Source: Pontibacter sp. E15-1 (GTDB lineage: Bacteria > Bacteroidota > Bacteroidia > Cytophagales > Hymenobacteraceae). Taken from it: a stretch of 64,000 bases of DNA. The translations under genes and the position numbers were made by a program. The stretch spans positions 1 to 64,000 of the forward strand of contig NZ_JAKVIR010000023.1 in the NCBI RefSeq assembly GCF_022601975.1, in the 5' to 3' direction. This document shows, one piece after another, positions 43,617 to 52,695 of the stretch. Within the stretch, counting starts at the first letter, position 1, and each line of letters begins with the position of its first letter. The notes under the pieces were generated by a model. The model ran no database searches. It was not told where the DNA came from and saw only the letters and a list, made by a program, of their open reading frames with translations.

Positions 43617-45119
43617 CTACATGTCCTGCCATAAAGGGGATTCACGTAAAAACGCGACACTGGCAACGATATCGTAATGCAGTACCCGATCCGCGGGCAT
43701 GAATGAAACCTTTTCGCGGTAAGCGGCCACCAACTTCTCCAGGGCAGGAGAGGTTTTGAGGGGACGACGGAACTCCAGCGCCTGCGCAGCGTGGAGCAAC
43801 TCAATGGCCAGTATCCGCTCCACGTTTTGTACTACCTGGTATAACTTAGTGGCGGCGTTTGCCCCCATGCTCACGTGGTCTTCCTGGTTGTTGGAGGAGG
43901 TGATCGAATCGATGGAGGCGGGGCTGCAGAATTGCTTGTTCTGACTCACAATGGACGCCGCCGTGTACTGACTGATCATAAAACCGGAATCGAGGCCAGG
44001 CGTTGCCACCAGAAACTCCGGTAGGTGGCGCAACCCGGCGATGAGTTGGTACGTGCGCCGCTCGGAAATGCTGCCCAGCTCTGCCACCGCAATGGCCATA
44101 TAATCGAGCGCCAACGCCAGCGGCTGCCCATGGAAGTTGCCCCCGGACAGGATTTCATCTTCTTCCGGGAAAACGATGGGATTGTCCGTCACGGCATTCA
44201 CCTCCGTCAGAAACACTTGCGCTGCGTAGGAGAGGGTGTCTTTTGTGGCCCCATGTACCTGCGGAATGCACCGAAAAGAGTAGGGGTCCTGCACATGCTG
44301 CTTCTCCTGCTGCATCAGCTCACTCCCTTCCAGTACCGTACGCACCGCTGAAGCTGTATCGACCTGCCCTTTGTGGGGGCGCAGCCGGTGAATCAGGGCA
44401 TTGAAGGGTTCCAGGCTGCCAGCAAAGGCATCGAGCGAAAGCGCCCCGATCACATCCGCCTGTCTGGACAAGCGCCGTGACTGTAGCAGGGCCAGCACGC
44501 CATAGGCAGCCATAAACTGCGTGCCATTCAACAGTGCCAGCCCCTCTTTTGCCTTCAGTTCGATGGGTCCCCAGCTGAACATCTCCAGCACATGCTCACT
44601 TGCCAGTTTATACCCCTGAAAGCTTACGTCTCCCATCCCGATCAGGGGCAGGCAGAGGTGCGCCAGCGGGGCAAGGTCGCCGCTGGCTCCCAAAGACCCC
44701 TGCTGGTATAACACGGGGTATACCTCGCGGTTAAAGAAATCGATGAGCCGCTTCACGGTCTGCAACTGCACGCCACTGTGCCCGTAGGCCAACGACTGTA
44801 TTTTGAGCAGCAGCATAAGTTTTACGACATCCTGCGGTACCTCAGGGCCGGTGCCACAGGCATGCGACATCAGCAGGTTGCGCTGCAGTTGCCCCAGGTC
44901 TGGCTGTGCTATTCTCTTGTGGTATAGCGCCCCGAAGCCTGTGTTGATGCCGTAGATGCTTTTGTCTGTGCTGCTGATTTTCTGCTGCAAATAGGTATGG
45001 CACGACACAATGCGCTGTTCCGCCTCCTCAGACAGCGCCAGCGTTTGCCGCTCCTGCAGGATGGCTTCAATCGCCTCCAAACTCAATTGTTCCCCGGATA
45101 TGGTGTGCACGTGCGGCAT
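43617..45119 (-). CDS. hutH: Histidine ammonia-lyase
   Basis: 500 residues, full length. It deaminates histidine to urocanate. The self-forming MIO cofactor triad Ala-Ser-Gly is at 145-147 (GSLGASGDLAPLAHL), the catalytic Tyr in YGINTGFG is at about 56, and SSNNQEDHVSMGANAA is the conserved C-terminal active-site stretch. Tyrosine ammonia-lyase shares this fold, but the HAL form of the motifs fits better. It starts 3 bases after hisS stops and no other hut gene is nearby. Confidence 0.93.
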   Translation of the reverse strand: MPHVHTISGEQLSLEAIEAILQERQTLALSEEAEQRIVSCHTYLQQKISSTDKSIYGINTGFGALYHKRIAQPDLGQLQRNLLMSHACGTGPEVPQDVVKLMLLLKIQSLAYGHSGVQLQTVKRLIDFFNREVYPVLYQQGSLGASGDLAPLAHLCLPLIGMGDVSFQGYKLASEHVLEMFSWGPIELKAKEGLALLNGTQFMAAYGVLALLQSRRLSRQADVIGALSLDAFAGSLEPFNALIHRLRPHKGQVDTASAVRTVLEGSELMQQEKQHVQDPYSFRCIPQVHGATKDTLSYAAQVFLTEVNAVTDNPIVFPEEDEILSGGNFHGQPLALALDYMAIAVAELGSISERRTYQLIAGLRHLPEFLVATPGLDSGFMISQYTAASIVSQNKQFCSPASIDSITSSNNQEDHVSMGANAATKLYQVVQNVERILAIELLHAAQALEFRRPLKTSPALEKLVAAYREKVSFMPADRVLHYDIVASVAFLRESPLWQDM

Positions 45120-45122
45120 CCG

Positions 45123-46517
45123 CTAGCTTAGTTTTGTGATGATTTCTTCCAACGTCAGGTCCTGCTGCTCGCCCTGCTGCATGTTGCGCAGCTTCAGCTT
45201 GCCGGTGGCCATCTCCTCAGATCCTATCAAAATGACATACGGTATATTTTTCTGGTCGGCATAACCCATCTGCTTTTTCAGCTTGGCGGGCTCAGGGTAT
45301 AACTCAGCGGCAATCCCTGCATCGCGGAGCTGCTGCAGCACCGGCAGCGCATATAGCTCCGAGGCTTTGTCGAACTGCACCAAAAGCACCTTGGTGCCTA
45401 CCTGGCTGCTGCTCGGGAACAACTGGAGCTCGTCCAGCACGTCATATATGCGGTCCACGCCGAAGGAGAAACCGACCCCCGACACGCCCGGTAGCCCGAA
45501 CATGCCCGTCAGGTTATCGTAGCGGCCACCGCCACTGATGCTGCCCATGTTCACGTTATTTACCTTCACCTCAAAGATACAGCCGGTATAATAGGAAAGG
45601 CCCCGGGCCAGGGTAACGTCCAAGAGCAGTCTGGGCGCTCCGGAGGCGATTTGTGCCTCCAGTGCCTGGCTGTTGAGGTGGCTGAGGTACTGCCATACGT
45701 CACGGAGGTCCTGGAGGCCTCGCTGCCCTTCTGCCGTCTCGCCCAGAAGGATTTGGAGTTGGTCCAGAAGTTCCGCTGTGCTTCCCTGAAGGGTATAAAA
45801 CGGCTCCAGTCGGTTAACCGCCGCTTCCGAGATTCCGCGTTCCAGCAGGTCCTTCCGCACACCTTCCTGCCCGATTTTATCCAGCTTATCGATGGCCACA
45901 CAGATATCGCTTTCGCGGCCCTTTTCGCCAATCGCCTCGGCAATGCCCGCCAGAATGCCCCGGTGGTTTATCTTGATGGTAAAATCCGTCAGTCCGAGTT
46001 CCGTCAGCACTTCGTTGATCATCTGCACGATCTCCGCCTCGCAAAGCAGGGAATTCGTTCCGACCACGTCAGCGTCGCACTGGTAGAACTCGCGGTAGCG
46101 GCCCCGCTGCGGCCGGTCGGCACGCCATACCGGCTGAATCTGGTAACGCTTGAAAGGGAAAGTGATTTCGTTGCGGTTCATCACCACAAAGCGGGCGAAA
46201 GGCACCGTGAGGTCATAGCGCAGCGCTTTCTCAGAAATTTTTCGGGTCAGGTGCTTGTGGCCCTCTGCGATATCCTCCGTCTTTGTCTTAGACAGGAAAT
46301 CGCCAGAGTTGAGGATTTTGAAGATAAGCTGATCGCCTTCCTCCCCGTATTTACCCGTCAGCACAGACAGTTGCTCCATGGCGGGTGTTTCCAGCGGCAG
46401 GTAGCCGAATTTCTCGAAGGTCTTTTTGATTACCCCGAAGACATAGTTCCGCTTGACCACGACAGCCGGGCCAAAGTCGCGTGTGCCTTTGGGTATGGTA
46501 GGTTTCTCTTTGCTCAT
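45123..46517 (-). CDS. hisS: Histidyl-tRNA synthetase
   Basis: 464 residues. Class II synthetase: motif 1 in the N-terminal part, motif 2 FKRYQIQPVWRADRPQRGRYREF, the histidine-specific LARGLSYYTGCIFEV and motif 3 GVGFSFGVDRIYDVL. The C-terminal anticodon-binding domain is LLVQFDKASELYALPVLQQL onward. It charges tRNA-His. It forms a two-gene unit with hutH, three bases apart, an unusual pairing of histidine use and histidine breakdown. Confidence 0.96.
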   Translation of the reverse strand: MSKEKPTIPKGTRDFGPAVVVKRNYVFGVIKKTFEKFGYLPLETPAMEQLSVLTGKYGEEGDQLIFKILNSGDFLSKTKTEDIAEGHKHLTRKISEKALRYDLTVPFARFVVMNRNEITFPFKRYQIQPVWRADRPQRGRYREFYQCDADVVGTNSLLCEAEIVQMINEVLTELGLTDFTIKINHRGILAGIAEAIGEKGRESDICVAIDKLDKIGQEGVRKDLLERGISEAAVNRLEPFYTLQGSTAELLDQLQILLGETAEGQRGLQDLRDVWQYLSHLNSQALEAQIASGAPRLLLDVTLARGLSYYTGCIFEVKVNNVNMGSISGGGRYDNLTGMFGLPGVSGVGFSFGVDRIYDVLDELQLFPSSSQVGTKVLLVQFDKASELYALPVLQQLRDAGIAAELYPEPAKLKKQMGYADQKNIPYVILIGSEEMATGKLKLRNMQQGEQQDLTLEEIITKLS

Positions 46518-46611
46518 TTGTTTGCAGGTTTGCCCGCGAAGTTACTAAAAGCTGAGGAAAGGTGGGTTTGCTAAAATTGGGATCGATAGTGAACGTTAAA
46601 AATTTATATCA

Positions 46612-47994
46612 TTAAAAAGCTGCTTTATCTCCCCTCATTATATTGTATACAGTATAAAAGATGATTTTTAGATCAAGTAAGAAAGACCAGTTTTCAAGAT
46701 AAAATATATCAAGTTTTACACGGCCGCGCATTTGATATACCTCACTTGTGTCTCCTCTAAAGCCTCTAATCTGAGAAAGACCAGTAATGCCTGGCTTAAT
46801 GAGATGCCGAACCATGAACTTGTCAATGATAGCTGCATACTCTTGGGTGTGCTTTAGCATGTGAGGGCGGGGACCCACGACTGACATTTGGCCAAACAAC
46901 ACATTGAAAAATTGAGGCAATTCATCCAAACTTGACCTTCTGAGAAATCCGCCAATAAGAGTAATACGTGCATCACCTCTACGGGCTTGTTGCGTGTTTG
47001 CATCTTTATTGGCGTACATCGTCCTTAATTTCCAGCACTTGAATTTTTTATTGTCAATGCCTGAGCGTTCTTGCTTGAAAAACACAGGGCCTTCTGAATC
47101 AATTTTTATCAGTATGGCTAACAGCGGAAGCATCCAGGACAATACGGAGACTATAATCAGTAGTGCGAACAGAAAGTCGAATACTCTTTTAAAGAATTTG
47201 TTGATGGCATCATCGAGAGGAATTGTACGGAGTATAAGTACGGGCAGTAAGTCATAGAAATCAATCTTAAGATTTTTATAAGGCAGGGATCCAGGGTCAG
47301 GTAAGAACTTGATGCGTATCAGGTTATTGTCTACAAAATTAATCAGCTGTGTTAACTGAAATTTTTTTAATTCAAAAGGTGAACAATATATCTCATCAAC
47401 TCCATATTGAAGTGCATAATCCTCAACGCTTTCAATCGTACCTTTTATGTCAGAATCAGAATTGGCATTATCGTCAAAAAACCCAAGAAATCTATAGCCT
47501 AACTCCGGATGCCTTTTGAAAAATTTCTTAAGCTCTTTACCGGATTTACTATAACCTACAATAATTACATTTCTATAATTATACCCTCTAGCCCTATATA
47601 ACTTTAGTACAGTAATAACTATAAGCCGCCAGCATAATACTAAAACCAGCAGAATAGCATAGTGATTAAAACGAAATGATTTAGAAATAACTGTAACATG
47701 TAAGACACTTATAGTTGCCTCGATTAAAATTACATAAAGAGTAATGGCTTTTAAAGCATTGATCAATGCTTTAGCAGTTGGAGTGACGCGGTAAAGCCTA
47801 TATGTACTCACTAATGTAGCGCAAATGAACCATGCCAACCAAGCAAACAACATAAACGACCCATGTTGAATTGAAATATTGTTAGCTTCCTCGGTTCTGA
47901 TTATATGAAAAGATAGGACAGAAGACAATGCGATAGCAATAATATCGCCTGTAGCATGTACTAGCTTTATATATTTGGAATATAGTCTTGGCAA
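46612..47994 (-). CDS. Polyprenyl-phosphate sugar-1-phosphate transferase, WcaJ type
   Basis: 460 residues. Four N-terminal membrane helices (about 10-130), a Rossmann-like CoA-binding-type segment (NVIIVGYSKSGKELKKFF), a fifth helix, then the catalytic domain (KRVFDFLFALLIIVSVLSW, WKLRTMYAN, RRSSLDELPQFFNVL, MSVVGPRPHM, KPGITGLSQIRG). It starts glycan assembly by moving a sugar-1-phosphate to undecaprenyl phosphate. No ATG is available near the 5' end; TTG at 47994 is the best start. It is the likely initiator for the second glycan locus. Confidence 0.9.
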   Translation of the reverse strand: MPRLYSKYIKLVHATGDIIAIALSSVLSFHIIRTEEANNISIQHGSFMLFAWLAWFICATLVSTYRLYRVTPTAKALINALKAITLYVILIEATISVLHVTVISKSFRFNHYAILLVLVLCWRLIVITVLKLYRARGYNYRNVIIVGYSKSGKELKKFFKRHPELGYRFLGFFDDNANSDSDIKGTIESVEDYALQYGVDEIYCSPFELKKFQLTQLINFVDNNLIRIKFLPDPGSLPYKNLKIDFYDLLPVLILRTIPLDDAINKFFKRVFDFLFALLIIVSVLSWMLPLLAILIKIDSEGPVFFKQERSGIDNKKFKCWKLRTMYANKDANTQQARRGDARITLIGGFLRRSSLDELPQFFNVLFGQMSVVGPRPHMLKHTQEYAAIIDKFMVRHLIKPGITGLSQIRGFRGDTSEVYQMRGRVKLDIFYLENWSFLLDLKIIFYTVYNIMRGDKAAF

Positions 47995-48549
47995 GGTTAC
48001 GTTAATTTAAAACACTAATTATTATACATACCCCAGGTTATATAGTATTATGGTCAGTTAACGAAGAAGGCACTGTTCATGATGTTTAATGAAAAGATTC
48101 ATCCTTTTTCGTCATGTTCGACTACATCGTTACCGATTTATAACGTGCGCTTTTGTGCATTGATATATGTAATACTCACAACACAGCAAAAAACACTGAC
48201 AACTCCTCTCTTGAAAGCCTATTTACTAAAATATGCAATAACTAATAAGGGAGAATGCTTTAGCGATACCTTATATCTTCATAGCCTACCATTTCGCTTT
48301 ATATGTATCGCTGTTAACATACATATTAACTCATTATAAATATAAATTCGTTTATACTTAGAGGATTGTAATTTGAGCATGTCCAAATTTCGTCTTTAGA
48401 AGCGAAAAATACCAAGCCAGGATCCTTGATGGGCATTTTGCAGGCCAAATATAAATAGTAATATACCCTTATGGTTTTCGATGAATTATTAATCTTACCC
48501 GCAATTTTGGCCATGTTATATATAGACGAAAACATGTTCTGTTTGATTA

Positions 48550-48582
48550 CAAAGGTAAAGCAATCATTTTTATCCGTATCAA
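48550..48582 (-). promoter_or_regulatory. Promoter reading towards the WcaJ-type gene
   Basis: Minus strand: TTG (48582-48580), 22-base spacer, TACCTTTG (48557-48550). The start of transcription is expected near 48544, some 550 bases upstream of the transferase gene. Confidence 0.6.
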
Positions 48583-48758
48583 AATATTTACTATATAGTT
48601 TAGTGTTTATAACTTAGATTATGCCAGTAATCTAATGGTAACAAGCATTATTTATATTTTATTTTATTAAAACCAATTCATGCATTCAAATATGTTGGGA
48701 ATAAAGGTATCTGAATGCTTAAGTGGTTATTTTATGTGTATTAATAGGCATAAGTGCC

Positions 48759-48766
48759 TAAATTTG
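48759..48766 (+). promoter_or_regulatory. Candidate promoter of the first diamino-sugar cassette
   Basis: TAAATTTG, an exact -7 box, 40 bases before the ATG at 48806. The region is AT-rich, so a chance match is possible. Confidence 0.45.
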
Positions 48767-48805
48767 CCCTCCCAAATAGTATGAAACAAATTGTGTTTAA
48801 AAAGT

Positions 48806-49819
48806 ATGAAATCAAACTTAAAAATCGCTTTGCTTGGCTGTGGGCGTATTGGCAACCGTCATGCAGAGCACATTTCTAACCAAGCCACCCTTGCCGCTGT
48901 ATGCGATATAGATAAAGAGAAAGCAATGTCTCTGGCTGATCAATATCAGGTGAAATCTTACTCCTCTTTAGAGGACATGCTGGAGCAGGAAGCATGTGAT
49001 ATGGTGAGTATCTGTACTCCAAACGGCCTTCATGCAAAGCATACTATACTCTCACTAAGGGCTGGAAAGCATGTTCTATGCGAAAAACCGATGGCAATCA
49101 GTGTATTTGACTGTGGGGAGATGATCAAAGCCGCTGAAAATGCAAACAGACGGCTTTTTATCGTAAAACAAAATCGATTTAATCCTCCTGTAAAAGCTGT
49201 GAAAGAGCTCGTGGAGCAAGGCCGTATGGGCAGAATACTGAGTGTGCAACTCAATTGCTTCTGGAACAGGAATGCCGATTATTACCATAACTCCTGGAAA
49301 GGAACAAAGGACTTAGATGGAGGCACGCTATATACTCAGTTTAGCCACTTTATTGATTTGCTATACTGGATAGTAGGAGACGTGAAAAAGGTTAATGCTT
49401 ATGTAACAAATGCCATCCACAATGATCTTATTGATTTTGAAGACCAAGGCACGGCCATACTGGAGTTTTATAATGGAGTCATCGGAACAGTTAACTATAC
49501 TGTTAACTCCTTTCAGAAAAATATGGAAGGCTCTCTTACTATTTTTGGAGAAAAAGGCACTGTTAAAATCGGTGGCCAGTATCTTAATGAATTGGAGTAT
49601 CAGCAGATCTTAGACTATGAAGTGTCCGGCTTACCGCCGGGAAACCCTCCTAACAATTACGGTAATTATGTAGGCTCAATGTCTAATCACGATAAGGTGT
49701 ATCAGAACGTGATCGAGGTACTTGAAAGCAATGGTGTGATTGCAACGAATGGATTTGAGGGCCTTAAGACAGTTGAAATCATCGATAAAATTTACACGGC
49801 CGCTCAGCTACATGCTTAA
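48806..49819 (+). CDS. Gfo/Idh/MocA oxidoreductase, WbpB/WlbA-like
   Basis: 337 residues from ATG at 48806. NAD loop IALLGCGRIGNRH, catalytic Lys in CEKPMAIS, and the substrate-site His in DGGTLYTQFSHFIDLLYW. Enzymes of this group oxidise C3 of a UDP-GlcNAc uronic acid derivative, giving the 3-keto sugar that the partner aminotransferase then aminates. It is a paralogue of the gene at 60812-61834 and overlaps the next gene by 8 bases, forming a tight three-gene cassette. Confidence 0.87.
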   Translation: MKSNLKIALLGCGRIGNRHAEHISNQATLAAVCDIDKEKAMSLADQYQVKSYSSLEDMLEQEACDMVSICTPNGLHAKHTILSLRAGKHVLCEKPMAISVFDCGEMIKAAENANRRLFIVKQNRFNPPVKAVKELVEQGRMGRILSVQLNCFWNRNADYYHNSWKGTKDLDGGTLYTQFSHFIDLLYWIVGDVKKVNAYVTNAIHNDLIDFEDQGTAILEFYNGVIGTVNYTVNSFQKNMEGSLTIFGEKGTVKIGGQYLNELEYQQILDYEVSGLPPGNPPNNYGNYVGSMSNHDKVYQNVIEVLESNGVIATNGFEGLKTVEIIDKIYTAAQLHA

Positions 49820-50282
49820 TCCAAAAATTTTGCAGGCCGGCATCAAGGATGTAGCTTTTGGCGATGGGGTAGAAGTAGTGCAACCCGTAAACTTATATGG
49901 CTGCTCTATTGGTAAAGGCTCTTTTATCGGACCTTTTGTAGAAATACAAAAGGATGTTTTGATAGGGGAGAACTGCCGTATACAGTCACACACTTTCATT
50001 TGTGAGCTTGTCACAATCGGATCAGACTGCTTTATAGGGCACGGTGTCATGTTTATCAACGATTCCTTCTCCTCAGGCGGTCCCGCACAGGGAGACAAGA
50101 CACTGTGGATGTCCACACTGATAGGCAACAGTGTCTCTATAGGTTCAAACGCAACCATTTTGCCTGTTGCCATTTGTGACGGGGTGGTGATTGGAGCTGG
50201 AGCCGTTGTGACAAAAGATATTACCAAACCCGGTATATATGCTGGGAACCCAGCTAAATTTTTAAGAGATATTCAATCATAA
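49812..50282 (+). CDS. Left-handed-helix acyltransferase, WlbB/WbpD-like
   Basis: 156 residues from ATG at 49812. Hexapeptide repeats along its whole length (IGKGSFIGPFVEIQ, VLIGENCRIQS, VVIGAGAVVTKDI) form a left-handed beta-helix. Members acetylate the 3-amino group of UDP-2,3-diamino sugars. It is shorter than the 190-residue paralogue at 61844-62416 and may have a different acyl donor. It overlaps the previous gene by 8 bases and the next by 1 (TAATG), so translation is coupled. Confidence 0.85.
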   Translation: MLNPKILQAGIKDVAFGDGVEVVQPVNLYGCSIGKGSFIGPFVEIQKDVLIGENCRIQSHTFICELVTIGSDCFIGHGVMFINDSFSSGGPAQGDKTLWMSTLIGNSVSIGSNATILPVAICDGVVIGAGAVVTKDITKPGIYAGNPAKFLRDIQS

Positions 50283-51388
50283 TGAAAAAAATACCTTTTG
50301 TTGATCTAAGGGCTCAATACCTCACGATTAAAGGAAGTGTGGACGCTGCTATAGCAGAAGTACTTCACGAAACCTCGTTTATAGGTGGAAAGCACGTGAA
50401 AGAATTTGAGAAGAACTTTGCAGAACTTTATGGGGTAAACCACTGCATCAGCTGCGCAAACGGTACTGACGCGATTTATATTGTACTTAAGATGCTGGGT
50501 GTGGGGCCTGGAGATGAAGTGATAACTACTGCTTGCAGTTGGATCTCTACGTCAGAGACTATCTCACAAGCAGGTGCTAAACCTGTTTTCGTAGACATCG
50601 AACCTGATTATTTTACAATAGACCCTGCCAGAATTGAAGAGAAAATAACGAAGAAAACCAAAGCTATCATACCAGTACATCTATATGGCCAGATGGCGCA
50701 AATGGATATTATTTGTGATATAGCCGACAGACATGGACTGCATGTGATTGAGGATTGTGCTCAATCACATTTTTCGGAGTTAAATTTGCGTCGGGCCGGC
50801 ACTTACGGAATTGCCTCAACATTCAGTTTCTACCCTGGCAAGAACTTAGGTGCATATGGCGATGCGGGCTGCATCTTGACAAATGATGAACAGCTAGCCC
50901 TAAACTGTCGGATGTATGCTAATCACGGAGCTTTGGTAAAGCACCAGCACCAAATGGAAGGCATCAACTCGCGGCTTGATGGCCTGCAAGCCGCTATACT
51001 CAATGCAAAGCTGTCATACATTCTGGAGTGGACGGAGAAAAGAAACATGGTGTCGGGATGGTATCTTAAAAGCCTGAAAGGAGTTAAGCAAGTAGCACTG
51101 CCAGTAATTAGGCCGAATGCTATGCATTCTTTTCACTTATTTGTAATAAGGGCAGAACGGCGCGAAGAACTCATAAAATATCTTAGTGAAAACGGTGTGG
51201 AGACGGCTATTCATTACCCGGTTCCCCTGCCATTTATGGAAGCCTATAATTATCTCTGCCACACTCTGGAAGATTTTCCTGTTTCCAGGGATTATCAGAG
51301 CAGCATCTTATCTCTACCGATATACCCGGAAATTTCGGAGGAACAAGTTACCTATGTGTGTGGGCTTATCAAGCTTTTTTATAGTTAG
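50282..51388 (+). CDS. DegT-family aminotransferase, WlbC/WbpE-like
   Basis: 368 residues. IPFVDLRAQYLTIKG at the start is typical of the UDP-3-keto sugar aminotransferases WbpE/WlbC; ISCANGTDAIYIVLK, IPVHLYGQMAQM, VIEDCAQSHFSE and the PLP lysine in FYPGKNLGAYGDAG follow. It aminates C3 using glutamate. Last gene of the plus-strand cassette; paralogue of the gene at 62422-63558. It ends 25 bases from the converging O-antigen ligase-like gene. Confidence 0.88.
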   Translation: MKKIPFVDLRAQYLTIKGSVDAAIAEVLHETSFIGGKHVKEFEKNFAELYGVNHCISCANGTDAIYIVLKMLGVGPGDEVITTACSWISTSETISQAGAKPVFVDIEPDYFTIDPARIEEKITKKTKAIIPVHLYGQMAQMDIICDIADRHGLHVIEDCAQSHFSELNLRRAGTYGIASTFSFYPGKNLGAYGDAGCILTNDEQLALNCRMYANHGALVKHQHQMEGINSRLDGLQAAILNAKLSYILEWTEKRNMVSGWYLKSLKGVKQVALPVIRPNAMHSFHLFVIRAERREELIKYLSENGVETAIHYPVPLPFMEAYNYLCHTLEDFPVSRDYQSSILSLPIYPEISEEQVTYVCGLIKLFYS

Positions 51389-51413
51389 AGTGATTCCACC
51401 AGTAAAGGTGTTT

Positions 51414-52688
51414 TTATCTGTGGCTTGTTTTATCATACAGCTTCGATCGGAGGATGAACAAGCCATAGATAAAGGCAAATAACATGACACCAAGATTCGT
51501 TTGCAACACAGATTCTGTAGTCATGCTCATCATCAGGACCAGGAAGAGCATGAAGACTACCCAATCTTTCTCTCTTATAGCTAATACCAGTGGCACTAGC
51601 AACGCTCCTGACAGCAGTAGTATTCCTATGATTCCTAATGTTAAAAAAGATTGAAGATATTGATTATGAGGATTATAACTTAACAAATAAAGCACGTCAC
51701 TAAAGTTATGGGCTTTATAGCACTTATTTAAGGATGTTTGATAATCGCCCGTTCCTGTGCCCCATATGTAGTTGTCTTCAATAACTTTTAAACTACAGTA
51801 TAGCTGACCAACTCTTAAGTTTGTGGAATTATGGTAGGCTCCCTTTGGAGGGACAAATTCAGTATCTGCAATTTCTTTAAATCTTGCTCGTATGTTTGGT
51901 ATATAAAGGATTGCACTTATAACGGACACCGAAAAAAACAGGAGAAGGACCAAGCCTAGAAAATATTTTCGCCGGTTAAGAATAAGGATCGATAGCCAGG
52001 CAACAACCGTAACTGTTACAGCTATCAAAGACATCCGAGCTCCCATCAATATGACAACGCCGAATGAAATCATAAGCGCTAATATCAGGACAAGTTTCCT
52101 AATGAGTGTCATACCCGTCCAGTACTGCATCAGAAAATAAACTAAAACTTGAAAGCAACAAGCCGCAATAAGAGCAATATAAACCGGGTGTTGAAACAAA
52201 TAACTTGCTAAGTTATCCCTTGAAAAAGCAAAGGCTACAGAAACTTCAGGTGCTTGCACAGAAATAAGCAGCAATAAAGCCTTAAAGATGAGGTAGAGGT
52301 AAGCAGCGCAACAGGATAACACAAAGAAAAGGAGAATCTTATCGGTTTCTTTTCGGTCCAGCCCATTCTTCCAAACCATAGAGACGTATAATGGCACGAC
52401 AAGCAAGGCAAGTTTGGTTTCTATGTTATGCCAACCTCTGGATAAATCATCAGAATAGAGCAGCCCAATGGCATGCATAATCAGGAATAGCGGTGGTAAC
52501 AAAGCAGGTAAATATAAAGAGCCCCTGATATCAGGTTGCTTTCTTCTGTTGTATAAAACCACGATACCACTGATAAACATAAGTACCACCACTGCCCGTT
52601 CCAGATGCAGCGGCTGAGGAATTGTTATTCCTAAAAGGCACACTAATATAAAAGGTGTTTTATTACGGTAGCTACTGAGTAGATTCAT
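51414..52688 (-). CDS. O-antigen ligase/polymerase-like membrane protein
   Basis: 424 residues with about 10-12 membrane helices and a larger periplasmic loop containing SLKVIEDNYIWGTGTGDYQ and YNPHNQYLQSFLTLGIIG, the Wzy_C/WaaL pattern with a conserved His-Asn. It should join glycan units into polymer or ligate them to lipid A core. A second polymerase-like protein is encoded at 54818. Last gene of the minus-strand operon that begins at hisH. Confidence 0.82.
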   Translation of the reverse strand: MNLLSSYRNKTPFILVCLLGITIPQPLHLERAVVVLMFISGIVVLYNRRKQPDIRGSLYLPALLPPLFLIMHAIGLLYSDDLSRGWHNIETKLALLVVPLYVSMVWKNGLDRKETDKILLFFVLSCCAAYLYLIFKALLLLISVQAPEVSVAFAFSRDNLASYLFQHPVYIALIAACCFQVLVYFLMQYWTGMTLIRKLVLILALMISFGVVILMGARMSLIAVTVTVVAWLSILILNRRKYFLGLVLLLFFSVSVISAILYIPNIRARFKEIADTEFVPPKGAYHNSTNLRVGQLYCSLKVIEDNYIWGTGTGDYQTSLNKCYKAHNFSDVLYLLSYNPHNQYLQSFLTLGIIGILLLSGALLVPLVLAIREKDWVVFMLFLVLMMSMTTESVLQTNLGVMLFAFIYGLFILRSKLYDKTSHR

Positions 52689-52695
52689 CCGGCTT

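Larger units (their letters stand above)
47995..48805. other. AT-rich non-coding stretch between divergent glycan genes
   Basis: About 800 bases with strong A+T bias and no convincing gene. It holds two outward promoters: one on the minus strand at 48550-48582 and one on the plus strand at 48759-48766. Short open frames at 48079-48339 (plus) and 48326-48535 (minus) show no family features. The first promoter would give the WcaJ-type gene a leader of about 550 nt, a length compatible with antitermination control, but no ops/JUMPstart element was recognised. Confidence 0.45.

Noticed and set aside
43617..45119. A hut (histidine utilisation) operon
   Set aside because: Only hutH is present; hutU, hutI and formimidoylglutamate genes are not in the window.
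48079..48339. Open frame of 86 codons on the plus strand
   Set aside because: AT-rich leader region, no motif, no ribosome site and no promoter placed for it.
48326..48535. Open frame of 69 codons just after the minus-strand promoter at 48550
   Set aside because: Well placed for the promoter but has no clear ribosome site or recognisable fold; kept only as an alternative to a long leader.
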